Source: Flavobacterium notoginsengisoli (GTDB taxonomy: Bacteria; Bacteroidota; Bacteroidia; Flavobacteriales; Flavobacteriaceae). Taken from it: DNA of 64,000 nt. The notes under the pieces were generated by a model that searched no databases, had not been told where the DNA came from, and worked only from the letters and a program-made list of their open reading frames with translations. The stretch is taken from positions 1 to 64,000 of the forward strand of contig NZ_JACHLB010000009.1 in assembly GCF_014207905.1 (NCBI RefSeq). The letters are read 5' to 3'. This document shows positions 25,253 to 34,128 of the stretch, one piece after another. How positions within the stretch are numbered: the first letter of the stretch is position 1; every line of letters begins with the position of its first letter. The position numbers and the translations under genes were made by a program.

Positions 25253-25816
25253 ATGGATCTAGATAATGTTTTTTCTGATTTCAGGAGTGAGGTGCAACAA
25301 ATAATTAGAGACTACTGGATTAATATTGATTCATTCACGATTAATTGTGATAGAAGTATTACTGTTGACGGGAATGTGAAATTCGCAGAATGCATGGATA
25401 ATCTCACTGAATTGCCTCTCAAATTTGATAAAGTTAATGGGAATTTTGACTGTTCAAAATTGAGTTTAAGGACACTAAAAGGATCACCTAAATACGTTGG
25501 AGGAACATTTAATTGTTCTTTCAATGATTTAAACTCGCTTGAAAATTTACCGAAGAAGGCAAAGCGTTTTATTTTTGATAATCATACAAAATCACTGTTT
25601 ACAGGTGATATTAATAGTGATTTTGAAGAAGTTATTTTGCTGCAACTTACAGATCAAAGAGATGAAATTCTTCCAGAACAAATTTCTCAAAACGCCAATC
25701 ACCTAGATGTGATTTTCAAGTACCAAAACTTTTTTACAGTATGGAACGATAGTAACACTTTTGATCTAGAGGCTTTTAATTCTTTAATAACTGAGATAGA
25801 AGATGGTTTAAAATAA
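25253..25816 (+). CDS. Short LRR-like protein with shared C-terminal module
   Basis: 187 residues. It has the same build as the preceding gene but with only about two solenoid repeats (FDCSKLSLRTLKGSPKYVGG, FNCSFNDLNSLENLPKKA). The C-terminus LDVIFKYQNFFTVW...FDLEAFNSLITEIEDGLK matches the neighbour and the small protein at 20246-20563. Second gene of a two-gene unit. Confidence 0.55.
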   Translation: MDLDNVFSDFRSEVQQIIRDYWINIDSFTINCDRSITVDGNVKFAECMDNLTELPLKFDKVNGNFDCSKLSLRTLKGSPKYVGGTFNCSFNDLNSLENLPKKAKRFIFDNHTKSLFTGDINSDFEEVILLQLTDQRDEILPEQISQNANHLDVIFKYQNFFTVWNDSNTFDLEAFNSLITEIEDGLK

Positions 25817-26127
25817 AATTTTAGAAATAAAAAATTCCCAAATGATCTTTTTGAGAGAAAAAAATCGAAATACACTTCTTTTTAGAATAAATTTGGTTTT
25901 AAATGTTGATTGTCAATATTTTGTGATGGAAAGGATCGTAAAAAAATTTAAGATTAAAAAAAAATAAAATATCCAAAAATATCTGAAAATATCCAAAAAG
26001 AAATTAATGTGTAAAATGTTGATTGTTAGCTGATTGTTTTTTAGTTTGAAATTTTATTCAATTTATTTTCATAATTGTCAAAACTTTTTGCTTAAAAAAT
26101 GATATAACCTCTATAACAATTATAATT
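25817..26127. other. AT-rich intergenic region upstream of the integrase operon
   Basis: Very A-rich. The word ATATCCAAAAA occurs twice at about 25970-26000, flanking a TATCTGAAA segment, and could be accessory integrase or regulator binding sites. I see no gene and no convincing promoter consensus. Confidence 0.3.
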
Positions 26128-26508
26128 ATGGATGGTTTAAATAAAGAGGAAAAAGCGGTTTTGACTGAAATTATGAGTATAAAAGAAGTCGGTGTTAAAA
26201 TTGGGCGAAAAGATAAAGAATGTGTCGTAAAGTGGCTGAATGCGAATAATGTCACAATCCATAGAATGCCTAAATTAATTTTTGTATATAAAATTGATTT
26301 TGAATGCGCAATGATTCTTCCACAAGTTAAAGATTTTAAAAGAACATTTCCGACTCAATGGGAAAGGTATTATCAAAAAACAATTAAGAATGAGGCCTTA
26401 TTCAGTTTGATTATGCTAAAGTTGGAAGTTGAAACAGCTTTTCAGCCGACAACTAAAGTTAAGAGAAGTAAAAAAGATGAAGAGTTATATCAAAAATTAA
26501 TGTCATGA
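26128..26508 (+). CDS. Small HTH-like protein coupled to the integrase
   Basis: 126 residues. The first half looks like a helix-turn-helix of the excisionase/MerR type (SIKEVGVKIGRKDKECVVKWLNANNVTIHRMPK: a helix, a turn and a wing-like segment). The second half is basic and helical. Its TGA overlaps the ATG of the integrase gene by 4 nt (ATGA), so it is translated together with it. Recombination directionality factor or arm-site helper is the natural guess; there is no direct evidence. Confidence 0.5.
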   Translation: MDGLNKEEKAVLTEIMSIKEVGVKIGRKDKECVVKWLNANNVTIHRMPKLIFVYKIDFECAMILPQVKDFKRTFPTQWERYYQKTIKNEALFSLIMLKLEVETAFQPTTKVKRSKKDEELYQKLMS

Positions 26509-27797
26509 ACAAGTTGGTTCTTCCCAAAAATCCATATCGTGGAATTAAGGTTTTTTGTCGAGTTTGTAATTCTGATAACACTAATTGCAAACATTATGAA
26601 AGTCAAGTTTTTAGAGTGAGAATCCATGTTCCTGGTAGTAAAAATACAGTTAAAACTAAAAAATTAGAATCTACTATTTATGCTGATGCTGTTGTTGAAG
26701 CAATTGCATTTGAAAAGGCATTGAATGCGACTGAATTTACGACTGTTGGAAAGATTGTTGAGAGTAAGATAAATGAGGATCAAGGTAATGATTATTCTGT
26801 AGTTGATTCTGTTCTAAAATATAGACAATTTTTAGATGGAGAGAGTGAGTACGCCCATTTGAAAAAAAATATAAGTAAGGGACATAGAGATGAGCTTCTG
26901 AGATTTTGTGATTATTTTTTAAAAAATATTAAGAAAACTAAAGATATTCGAACATTCAGAGTTAAAAATGTAGGTAGGGAAGAAGTTTCAAGTTTTTATA
27001 TTTGGGCAGAGAAACATTATAGTGAAAAAACATTTAATAAGTGTATGGTCGGCTTGAAAGGTTTTTTCGAATTTTTGATTGATGAGGAAGGTATTGAGAT
27101 GAAAAATCCTTTCAGGAAATATACAGTTAAACAAATTGTAAATTCTGAGATTAAATGTGTCACAAAAAAAGAGTTTGATTCGATTCTAAATGCAGTAGAG
27201 AAGTATAAGGATAAGCGCGAATCAATATCAGTTTTAGGTGGTAAAGGAGAGCATAAAAATATGTATAGATCTTACTTAATAGATGGATTTAAATTATTCT
27301 TGCTAGTAGGAGGTAGACGTGAGGAGGTTGTTGATTTACGCTGGAGTGATATTTATTTGTCACCAAATGGAACAATGTTTTTTCGAATAGAAAATTTAAA
27401 AGTTACGCGCTCTAAAAAAACATCAGAAAAGATATATAAATACATTCCTATAAACAAAGATTTATTTGACCTGTTAAAGAAATTGGATTATGATAAAAAA
27501 TTGAATTCAAAAGATTACATTTTATATCCAGAAAGAGAAGACATGAAATCTTTAACTATATGTAATGATCTATCAAAAGGGTTTACACATTTTAGAAAAT
27601 TAGCTGGAATTAAAAGAGATATTAAATTAGGACATCTGAGGAAAACATATTTAACCTGGGTAAATCAAGTAATGAATCAAGATACTAAAATTTTGTCATC
27701 CCATTCAACAGATGGAGTTCTAAGAGAGTATTATTTAGATCGAACCGTTTTAACAGCTATTGAAAAAGGTGCGTTGGAAATTAAGATATTTGGTTGA
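26505..27797 (+). CDS. Tyrosine site-specific recombinase (integrase)
   Basis: 430 residues. The N-terminus has a C-x2-C-x6-C-x-H motif (Cys18, Cys21, Cys28, His30), probably a small zinc site, before an arm-binding region. A SAM-like core-binding domain spans about 100-200. The catalytic domain has GGRREEVVDLRW (Arg271), a basic beta-hairpin with Lys, LGHLRKTYLTW (Arg379), SSHSTDGVLREYYLDR with the late His and the Tyr nucleophile. The usual H-x-x-R His position (376) is Gly, with His at 377. It is the rightmost gene of the proposed element and is followed by the hairpin 27805-27830. Confidence 0.85.
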   Translation: MNKLVLPKNPYRGIKVFCRVCNSDNTNCKHYESQVFRVRIHVPGSKNTVKTKKLESTIYADAVVEAIAFEKALNATEFTTVGKIVESKINEDQGNDYSVVDSVLKYRQFLDGESEYAHLKKNISKGHRDELLRFCDYFLKNIKKTKDIRTFRVKNVGREEVSSFYIWAEKHYSEKTFNKCMVGLKGFFEFLIDEEGIEMKNPFRKYTVKQIVNSEIKCVTKKEFDSILNAVEKYKDKRESISVLGGKGEHKNMYRSYLIDGFKLFLLVGGRREEVVDLRWSDIYLSPNGTMFFRIENLKVTRSKKTSEKIYKYIPINKDLFDLLKKLDYDKKLNSKDYILYPEREDMKSLTICNDLSKGFTHFRKLAGIKRDIKLGHLRKTYLTWVNQVMNQDTKILSSHSTDGVLREYYLDRTVLTAIEKGALEIKIFG

Positions 27798-27804
27798 AGA
27801 CAAG

Positions 27805-27830
27805 AACCTTTGCCATTTTTGGCAAAGGTT
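27805..27830 (+). terminator. 10-bp hairpin after the integrase
   Basis: Arms AACCTTTGCC / GGCAAAGGTT with loop ATTTTT. It is the same as the hairpin at 16957-16988 apart from one compensated base pair (A-T there, G-C here) and the outermost pairs. The following T run is weak for a plus-strand terminator, so another role is possible. No gene lies in 27831-28001. Confidence 0.55.
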
Positions 27831-28001
27831 GCTTTAGTACATTAGAAGATACTAAATCGTGTGTAATCAAAATTATTTATCTAGTTTATTTAATTAGAAT
27901 TAATTTTTCCTGTGTCGTTTTTATATTTTAGATATATATTCTAATATCTTATTTAAGTAATAACATATCTTGCTTTGTATTGTTTTGTCATAATTTAGAA
28001 A

Positions 28002-28697
28002 TCATTTTTCAATAATTATCATCGAGAAGTTATCTTTAGCTTCTGATTTACATAGAGTTTCAATTTTTTTAATCCCTTCTTGAACAGTAAATGAGCTGTT
28101 TAAAATACTACATATTTGGTAAGAACTTAATAGATCAGATACACCATCAGAATAAATTAAGATTAAGTCATTTGGAAATTGGTGAGAAATAGAATGATAA
28201 TCGATGAAACTGTTTTTTATATTCCCTGAGACAGATCTTGTAACAATATGCTTGTAGCGTTCAATTTTATTTATCGTATTGCCATTTTTAATCATATCAT
28301 TAATTAAAGTATGAGAATGTGTTTCGAAAAGTATTTCGCGGTTTCTAACGTAAACAATTTTTACATCACCAACCCAAAATAAAAATACCCTATTCTTAAA
28401 AGTAATGACACCAGCTAAAGTAGCTCCAATCTTCGTATTTAAGTCATCTGATTTTTGTTTTATTATTAAATTTGATTTGTTAACAGCTTTTTGAATTTCT
28501 TTTTCATTTATCTCATTTACAGTGGACAGATATGTGTAAACATTTTCCGCAACAAGTTTAGAAGCAATATCTCCATAATCATAACCTCCCATACCATCTG
28601 CAACTAAGTGCAAAACGCAACTAGGATTTATTGATTGTGAAAACAAATAATCTTGATTGCTTTTTCTTTTCCCTTTATGTGAAAATGTATATTCCAT
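28002..28697 (-). CDS. PP2C-family Ser/Thr protein phosphatase
   Basis: 231 residues, a compact PP2C domain: VADGMGGYDYGDIAS near 33-47 (metal-binding Asp and the DGMGG signature), an inner GATLAGV strand, FWVGDVKIVYV, LILIYSDGVSDLL and the final DNFSMIII. It removes phosphate from Ser/Thr. Its ATG overlaps the stop of the HerA-like ATPase gene by one base (TAATG), making it the last gene of the defence operon. It should counteract the kinase encoded at 35691-40154. The phosphatase is not one of the MADS components I recall, so it may be a variation. Confidence 0.8.
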   Translation of the reverse strand: MEYTFSHKGKRKSNQDYLFSQSINPSCVLHLVADGMGGYDYGDIASKLVAENVYTYLSTVNEINEKEIQKAVNKSNLIIKQKSDDLNTKIGATLAGVITFKNRVFLFWVGDVKIVYVRNREILFETHSHTLINDMIKNGNTINKIERYKHIVTRSVSGNIKNSFIDYHSISHQFPNDLILIYSDGVSDLLSSYQICSILNSSFTVQEGIKKIETLCKSEAKDNFSMIIIEK

Positions 28698-31600
28698 TAA
28701 TATTCACCTGTTGCTTGTTTAGTTGCTCCACCATGTTTTGTAACTCTGGGACGAGTTGATATTTTTACAGGTTTCAAAGTAATACTTTGTTCTGAAGCTT
28801 TTGTAGACCAAAGAAACCCTTCACCAGGTTTTAAGATGCTCATGTCAGCGGGGGTTAGAGCGCTTAGTTGAGTAATTGATTTTTGAATATGCTTAAGCCA
28901 TTGTGGGCTATTGAATTTATGTAATAGGACTATACTGCTCAATTCAATAATTTCGTTTGGCAAACTTGGAGGATCTTGACTAGCTATCATTATGCTTACA
29001 CCTTTATGTCTCATTTCTCTAATAGCTGTAACAATATTTCCAGTAAGATCTTTATTATCCATATATTTATGAGCTTCGTCAAAAACAATAAACTTATTGA
29101 AATGTGTATTGTTAAAAGTCTTTACTCCTGAAAATATGTTAAGCATAATAACAAATAGTCCAAGTGCTTCATCTTTAACAATAAATTCGTCTCTCAAATC
29201 AACGATGATTAATCTTCCAGGTTTCAAAATATCACGAATGAAAAAACTATCGTCGATATATTCTCGTGCGAAACTTAATTTTTGTCTTGCTAAAGCTTTT
29301 TGACCATTTGAAAGTAATTCCGAATTCTCAACACTTTCACGTAATCCTTCCATATTAATATTTCTTCTTTGTTCTCTCATTAGAGATTTCAATTGTTTGA
29401 TATAGGCAGAATCATTACCAACAGCACCTAGCAAGAACATCCAATCCTGAACATTTAACTCCATTGAGTTGAATGAGATTGGTCTAATATCAATGGATGG
29501 ATATTCAGAACGTCTATCTTCTATTTTATCTCTAGGCGTTAATAAAATGACATCTTTGATTGAATCTGGCTCCGCGCCATACTCATCTTTCAGTTTTTGT
29601 AATTCTGTTCTCTTATCATTAGAATATATCATTGAAGTAAATTCCGGCTCGTAATCCATACTCTCACTGTAATGAAAAATTACTCCAGCTAATGGTGATG
29701 GTAAAGTGTTAATATTCGAAAACTGCTTTAAAACCATTTCAGCTATAGTGCCTATAGTGTAACTTTTACCACCACCTTGTACACCAAACAAACTTATGGT
29801 ATTGGTTTCACTCAAGTCTATAGCAATTTTCTTATTTTGAATACTCTTTCCTAAGATACCAAATTGTGGACTTTCGGAACTTTTCCCAACAATAATATCA
29901 TAATTAGGTTTAACGTGATCACTTGCAATATTTATAATCTCAGTCTTTTCCTTATTTACAACTTCATTTAGGCCGTCTGGTTCCGGAACAATCGGACATT
30001 CATGATCAATATCATTATTACCATTGCTATCAATTTCATTGCAAGGGTGTGATTCTATAATTAAATCTTTATTTTCAAAAGGAGCTTGTTCTATTGCTAA
30101 TACTTTAGGTTGTTGCTTAATCTTTGATTTAAATCTTTGTAAGAAAGGTTTTAAAGCTTCATTTGTTCCTAAAGCAACTCCCAGTTCTCTGTCAAACTCT
30201 TTTTCTTCTAATCGAATAGTATTTAAATCGGAATCTGGATCTAAAATATCTTCAATTAGTTTTGCACCAAAAGTAAAGAAGGTAAGGCTGTCATCAACAA
30301 CTTCTTTTTCATGTCTTTTTGTAAACGAAAAATCAAAAATAAATCCTAATTGATTAAATTTTAAATTAAAACCCAAATCAAGTGTTTGAAGGAATGAACA
30401 ATAAATGCTATAAGCATTTTCAGAAAGATAACTATAACGATAGGCTCTTTCTATGTAAAAACTTAACAACGCTTTTAATTCCTTATTTTTAATTTCTCGA
30501 TCCAGTCTATCTACTGAGGTATAATCATTTGGATCAAAATGATGCTTTATAGCTAAAATAGTATTCTCTATCTGCTCTCTCATTTTCAATTTTAAATCTT
30601 CCTTCTCAGCAGTTCCAATAGATTTTCTACATTTTATTTCAATTACAGATATCGAAATTTCGCGTTTGTCTTTATCAATTGAAAACAGCATATTGTCAGC
30701 TCTGCTTTTTGAATTAGAAGAAAGATTCTCAAAAATATTTTGATGTAAATCAATAGGTACTAAGACTGCTTCTTCAAGAAATCCTTTCTTCTCCAACACT
30801 CTTTTAGTAAAAGCAGAGCCAATTACCTCGAATGCTTTATTCTTTGTTGAATTAAGCTGTAATACAAGTGAGCTGCTTACAGCTCTTAGATCCTCTAAAA
30901 TTGTTTTAATTTTCTTTTCATCTTTGGCATTGTGAATATTTAAATTAAATTCCGCAAAATGGGGACCTAACAGACCTAGGACTTCTGATGATGGTTTAGT
31001 AGTTAAGAAAGAAGATATACCCGATATTTCTTCTCCGGGTACATAATCTAAAAGAAATGGTATGTTTCCATCTTTTGAAGGTTGGTCAAATATTTGTGGT
31101 CCTAAATTTTTATCAAAAGTAACAACCCAATCAGAAAACTCATGTAATTGTGAAAGCAATACTTTATCTCTGTTTGAGAGTCTTAATTCTATTGATGGAA
31201 TTGCCTCTGTTGAATTTATGGCTAAAGAACCCGCCACAAAAAATTGCAATGATGAAAATAAAGAACAACATAACAGATCTTGTTTATAAGTGTCAACTAC
31301 ATCAACGTCAATATATCTATTCCATTTAATATTATCGTCAACTTCTTCAACTTCAATAGAATGTTCTAACAATAAACCATTTAAATAAAATGATTTTACA
31401 TCGCGATGTGGTTTGAAAAGAGTAACTTTAACCGCAAAAGGATTAACTAAAAAGCTTAAATGAGCTGCATATTTTGAAGGATTGTGTAAATATTCATTAA
31501 TTTTATTAATAGAGAATCTTAATTTAGGAAACAATCTGTTTTTAGAGGGCTGTGAAAATAATTCAGCTTCTTCAGAAATATTAGTTTCTGGATTTAATAA

Positions 31601-34117
31601 ATTCTTTAATTCCCTACCGTGTTCTATAATTGAATCTCCACCAATAAAAACACGAACTTCAAATTTGATGTCTACATAATCTGGATTCTTGCCAATTTCA
31701 ACAAAAGAATCGGAAAATATACTTGCATCACCTACATTAAAAAGATTTACAATAAGCTTATCTGTGTATGGATGCTGGAGAAGGAAATTCTTAATATGTT
31801 TTACAACTAATTTCTTACTGATGTCCGTTTCAACATAATTATCAGTTGAAATATTAAAAAGTGATCTAAAATAATGTTTGATTTGTTGAGTGGCTGGTAC
31901 TAAAGATTCATTAGAGATAAAATTTGAATTATCCAAATAGATAGCCCATCCAAAAGACAACTCTCCAGTGTATTCAAAATTTTTGAAAGTACTCGGCTCA
32001 ACATAAACCAATGGATTAATTTCAGGAGATAAGCTTCCCAAGAAAAGTTCTTCGAGTTGATTCCATTCCTCCAAATGCACTTGATAATTTATAGTTTTTT
32101 GATACCAATCATCAAACAATTCAATTAATTGTAAAAACCATGATAAACGCAAAGGATGTAAAGGTGACATTAAAAAACAAGAGACAGAGTTCCCGTCAGG
32201 AAGCTTTGTTTTAACTTTTATTAAATCTAAGACTTGAATTTCACTTAATAAGTGCTTAACAGTTTCCTTTTCATCTTCATTTAAAGATTCATTAAAAAGA
32301 TTGTTTTTTAATTGTGATAACCATTCATCATAAGCCTTTAAATAATTTTTAATCTCTGATTTAAAAAGATACAAATTGCAGGTTTCAATAATACCATTGG
32401 CATTTTCATTTGAGTTTTTAATTGATTCGAAAAACTGATATCGCAATTGAATGAGTTCTTTTGGTGCAATATCGGTTAGATCACTATTTTGAAAACTTAC
32501 CCCCTGTAATCCTACAAAAGCAAGATTATTACTTAACAAACAATTAATATGACCTAATTGATGACTATGCTTTAAAAATTCATTTTCTAATAAACGTAAC
32601 TTAGAAGATAAATTGATTTGATAATTATGTATTGAAGAATAATTAATATGAAATGTAGATACATGCTTAGGCTTTTGATCATTTAACCATACATTAGATA
32701 GATCACTTGCTAGAGGAGATTCGATAGCCTCTCCGTTCTTTAATCGTTCAATATTGTATTTGAAAAAAGCCTGTAGAACATTATTTAATTTATCTTTTCT
32801 TTGTGTTTCTTCTTTTTCAGGATTTTCATCAAAAAAATAATCAAAGTCATCCGAATCACATGTTAACTTGTAACTATAGTTGCTTTTTGTTTCTGGAGTT
32901 TTATTCTCTAATTCCCATGCCTTTTGAATCGAAGCATCTTTAAAATCATCGTTTGAATTTAAGATATTTCCGTGTTCATCTTCGGCTAAAACCTTCAAAA
33001 AATAAGAACCTTCATCGAACATATTTGGGTTCAATTCAATCTTTGCTTCCTGATAAGATCTATTCGAATTGGTGTTTTTTAATTTTCTTAAAGTTGAAAT
33101 CTCTTCTCCCGAACGACCATCTACAGACATTAACACAACTCTAAAGAATTTTAAATCTTCAATATCCTTTGGTGGTGGATTGGTACTGTAACGAATAGTA
33201 ACTTTTGAGGTTTGATTCGGATTAGCAATTAAAACTTTTTTCCCTTCTTCACTAATAAAATCAGTAGATCTAATCTCTTCAATGGAAAGTTTGATTTCTT
33301 TAAAATTCAAATTAGGTATTGACCAATTATCAAAGCATAAATCGGGATAGGAAGATGCAATAAGCTGACAAATACGGTCACGAGATTTTGCTTCATTTTC
33401 TGTTCTGAAGAAATTAATAAAATCTTTTTGAAGTGTATCTTGCTCAATAGGCAATTCATTGATTCGGTCATATAAAGGTCTATTAAATGAACTTAATAAT
33501 CCGATGCTAGTTTGATTGAAATTTAATCGAGAACGAATTAAATCTTCGTGTTGCAATAATTCCTCATCAGGTAATAAATCTAGATGGAAAAGATTTTTAC
33601 CTATAGCTCGAGTATCATAATCATTTTCTTCAATCGAGATTAAATAATCTATAATCTTCGAAGTTTCTATGTTATTAATAGATAGGTAATTAAATATAGA
33701 CTGAATTATATGTTTTTTATTTTTGGGTATTTTTGCTATTAATTTATCTTTTAACTTGTGTTCAATGCCATCGAGCGATATTTCCTTAAAAGTGGCATTG
33801 CCATAAGAGTCTTCAGCAGCCGTTCTGCTATTAGAAGGAATAAGAACAAGTAAAGGTTTTTCTTGTTGGTTTCTAAATTCAATCAATTTAGTAGCAGATA
33901 TAAAACAGTCTCCCTTATCTTCTTCAGAAACAATAAAAGTATTTATGCCTTGATATTTCTCAGAAAGTTCATTCCATAGATATAAAAGTTCATTATTTCC
34001 AAAACCTGTAATTTTCATACAATGACCAGCTTTGGCATTATGAAGTTCATTATGATGTAGAGAGATCACCAGATCTATAATATTTTGATAATAGGAATTA
34101 ATCGTTATAAGTTCCAT
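28697..34117 (-). CDS. Giant HerA/FtsK-like ATPase with PD-(D/E)XK-like motif (MAD8-like)
   Basis: 1806 residues. The C-terminal ATPase has Walker A GVQGGGKSYT near 1442-1451, Walker B FIVFDEAHKYM near 1674-1684, and the HerA-type tail DPPSLPNEIIELSSIVLLH. Around 1137-1165 the sequence ADNMLFSID...VIEIKCRK fits a D...E-x-K nuclease core. The N-terminal 1100 residues are unrecognised and contain no obvious repeats. Gene order and features resemble the ATP-binding protein MAD8 of the methylation-associated defence system. It lies 11 nt after the 519-residue gene and overlaps the phosphatase gene by one base. Probable DNA-translocating effector (inference). Confidence 0.7.
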   Translation of the reverse strand: MELITINSYYQNIIDLVISLHHNELHNAKAGHCMKITGFGNNELLYLWNELSEKYQGINTFIVSEEDKGDCFISATKLIEFRNQQEKPLLVLIPSNSRTAAEDSYGNATFKEISLDGIEHKLKDKLIAKIPKNKKHIIQSIFNYLSINNIETSKIIDYLISIEENDYDTRAIGKNLFHLDLLPDEELLQHEDLIRSRLNFNQTSIGLLSSFNRPLYDRINELPIEQDTLQKDFINFFRTENEAKSRDRICQLIASSYPDLCFDNWSIPNLNFKEIKLSIEEIRSTDFISEEGKKVLIANPNQTSKVTIRYSTNPPPKDIEDLKFFRVVLMSVDGRSGEEISTLRKLKNTNSNRSYQEAKIELNPNMFDEGSYFLKVLAEDEHGNILNSNDDFKDASIQKAWELENKTPETKSNYSYKLTCDSDDFDYFFDENPEKEETQRKDKLNNVLQAFFKYNIERLKNGEAIESPLASDLSNVWLNDQKPKHVSTFHINYSSIHNYQINLSSKLRLLENEFLKHSHQLGHINCLLSNNLAFVGLQGVSFQNSDLTDIAPKELIQLRYQFFESIKNSNENANGIIETCNLYLFKSEIKNYLKAYDEWLSQLKNNLFNESLNEDEKETVKHLLSEIQVLDLIKVKTKLPDGNSVSCFLMSPLHPLRLSWFLQLIELFDDWYQKTINYQVHLEEWNQLEELFLGSLSPEINPLVYVEPSTFKNFEYTGELSFGWAIYLDNSNFISNESLVPATQQIKHYFRSLFNISTDNYVETDISKKLVVKHIKNFLLQHPYTDKLIVNLFNVGDASIFSDSFVEIGKNPDYVDIKFEVRVFIGGDSIIEHGRELKNLLNPETNISEEAELFSQPSKNRLFPKLRFSINKINEYLHNPSKYAAHLSFLVNPFAVKVTLFKPHRDVKSFYLNGLLLEHSIEVEEVDDNIKWNRYIDVDVVDTYKQDLLCCSLFSSLQFFVAGSLAINSTEAIPSIELRLSNRDKVLLSQLHEFSDWVVTFDKNLGPQIFDQPSKDGNIPFLLDYVPGEEISGISSFLTTKPSSEVLGLLGPHFAEFNLNIHNAKDEKKIKTILEDLRAVSSSLVLQLNSTKNKAFEVIGSAFTKRVLEKKGFLEEAVLVPIDLHQNIFENLSSNSKSRADNMLFSIDKDKREISISVIEIKCRKSIGTAEKEDLKLKMREQIENTILAIKHHFDPNDYTSVDRLDREIKNKELKALLSFYIERAYRYSYLSENAYSIYCSFLQTLDLGFNLKFNQLGFIFDFSFTKRHEKEVVDDSLTFFTFGAKLIEDILDPDSDLNTIRLEEKEFDRELGVALGTNEALKPFLQRFKSKIKQQPKVLAIEQAPFENKDLIIESHPCNEIDSNGNNDIDHECPIVPEPDGLNEVVNKEKTEIINIASDHVKPNYDIIVGKSSESPQFGILGKSIQNKKIAIDLSETNTISLFGVQGGGKSYTIGTIAEMVLKQFSNINTLPSPLAGVIFHYSESMDYEPEFTSMIYSNDKRTELQKLKDEYGAEPDSIKDVILLTPRDKIEDRRSEYPSIDIRPISFNSMELNVQDWMFLLGAVGNDSAYIKQLKSLMREQRRNINMEGLRESVENSELLSNGQKALARQKLSFAREYIDDSFFIRDILKPGRLIIVDLRDEFIVKDEALGLFVIMLNIFSGVKTFNNTHFNKFIVFDEAHKYMDNKDLTGNIVTAIREMRHKGVSIMIASQDPPSLPNEIIELSSIVLLHKFNSPQWLKHIQKSITQLSALTPADMSILKPGEGFLWSTKASEQSITLKPVKISTRPRVTKHGGATKQATGEY

Positions 34118-34128
34118 AGGAAAAAATG

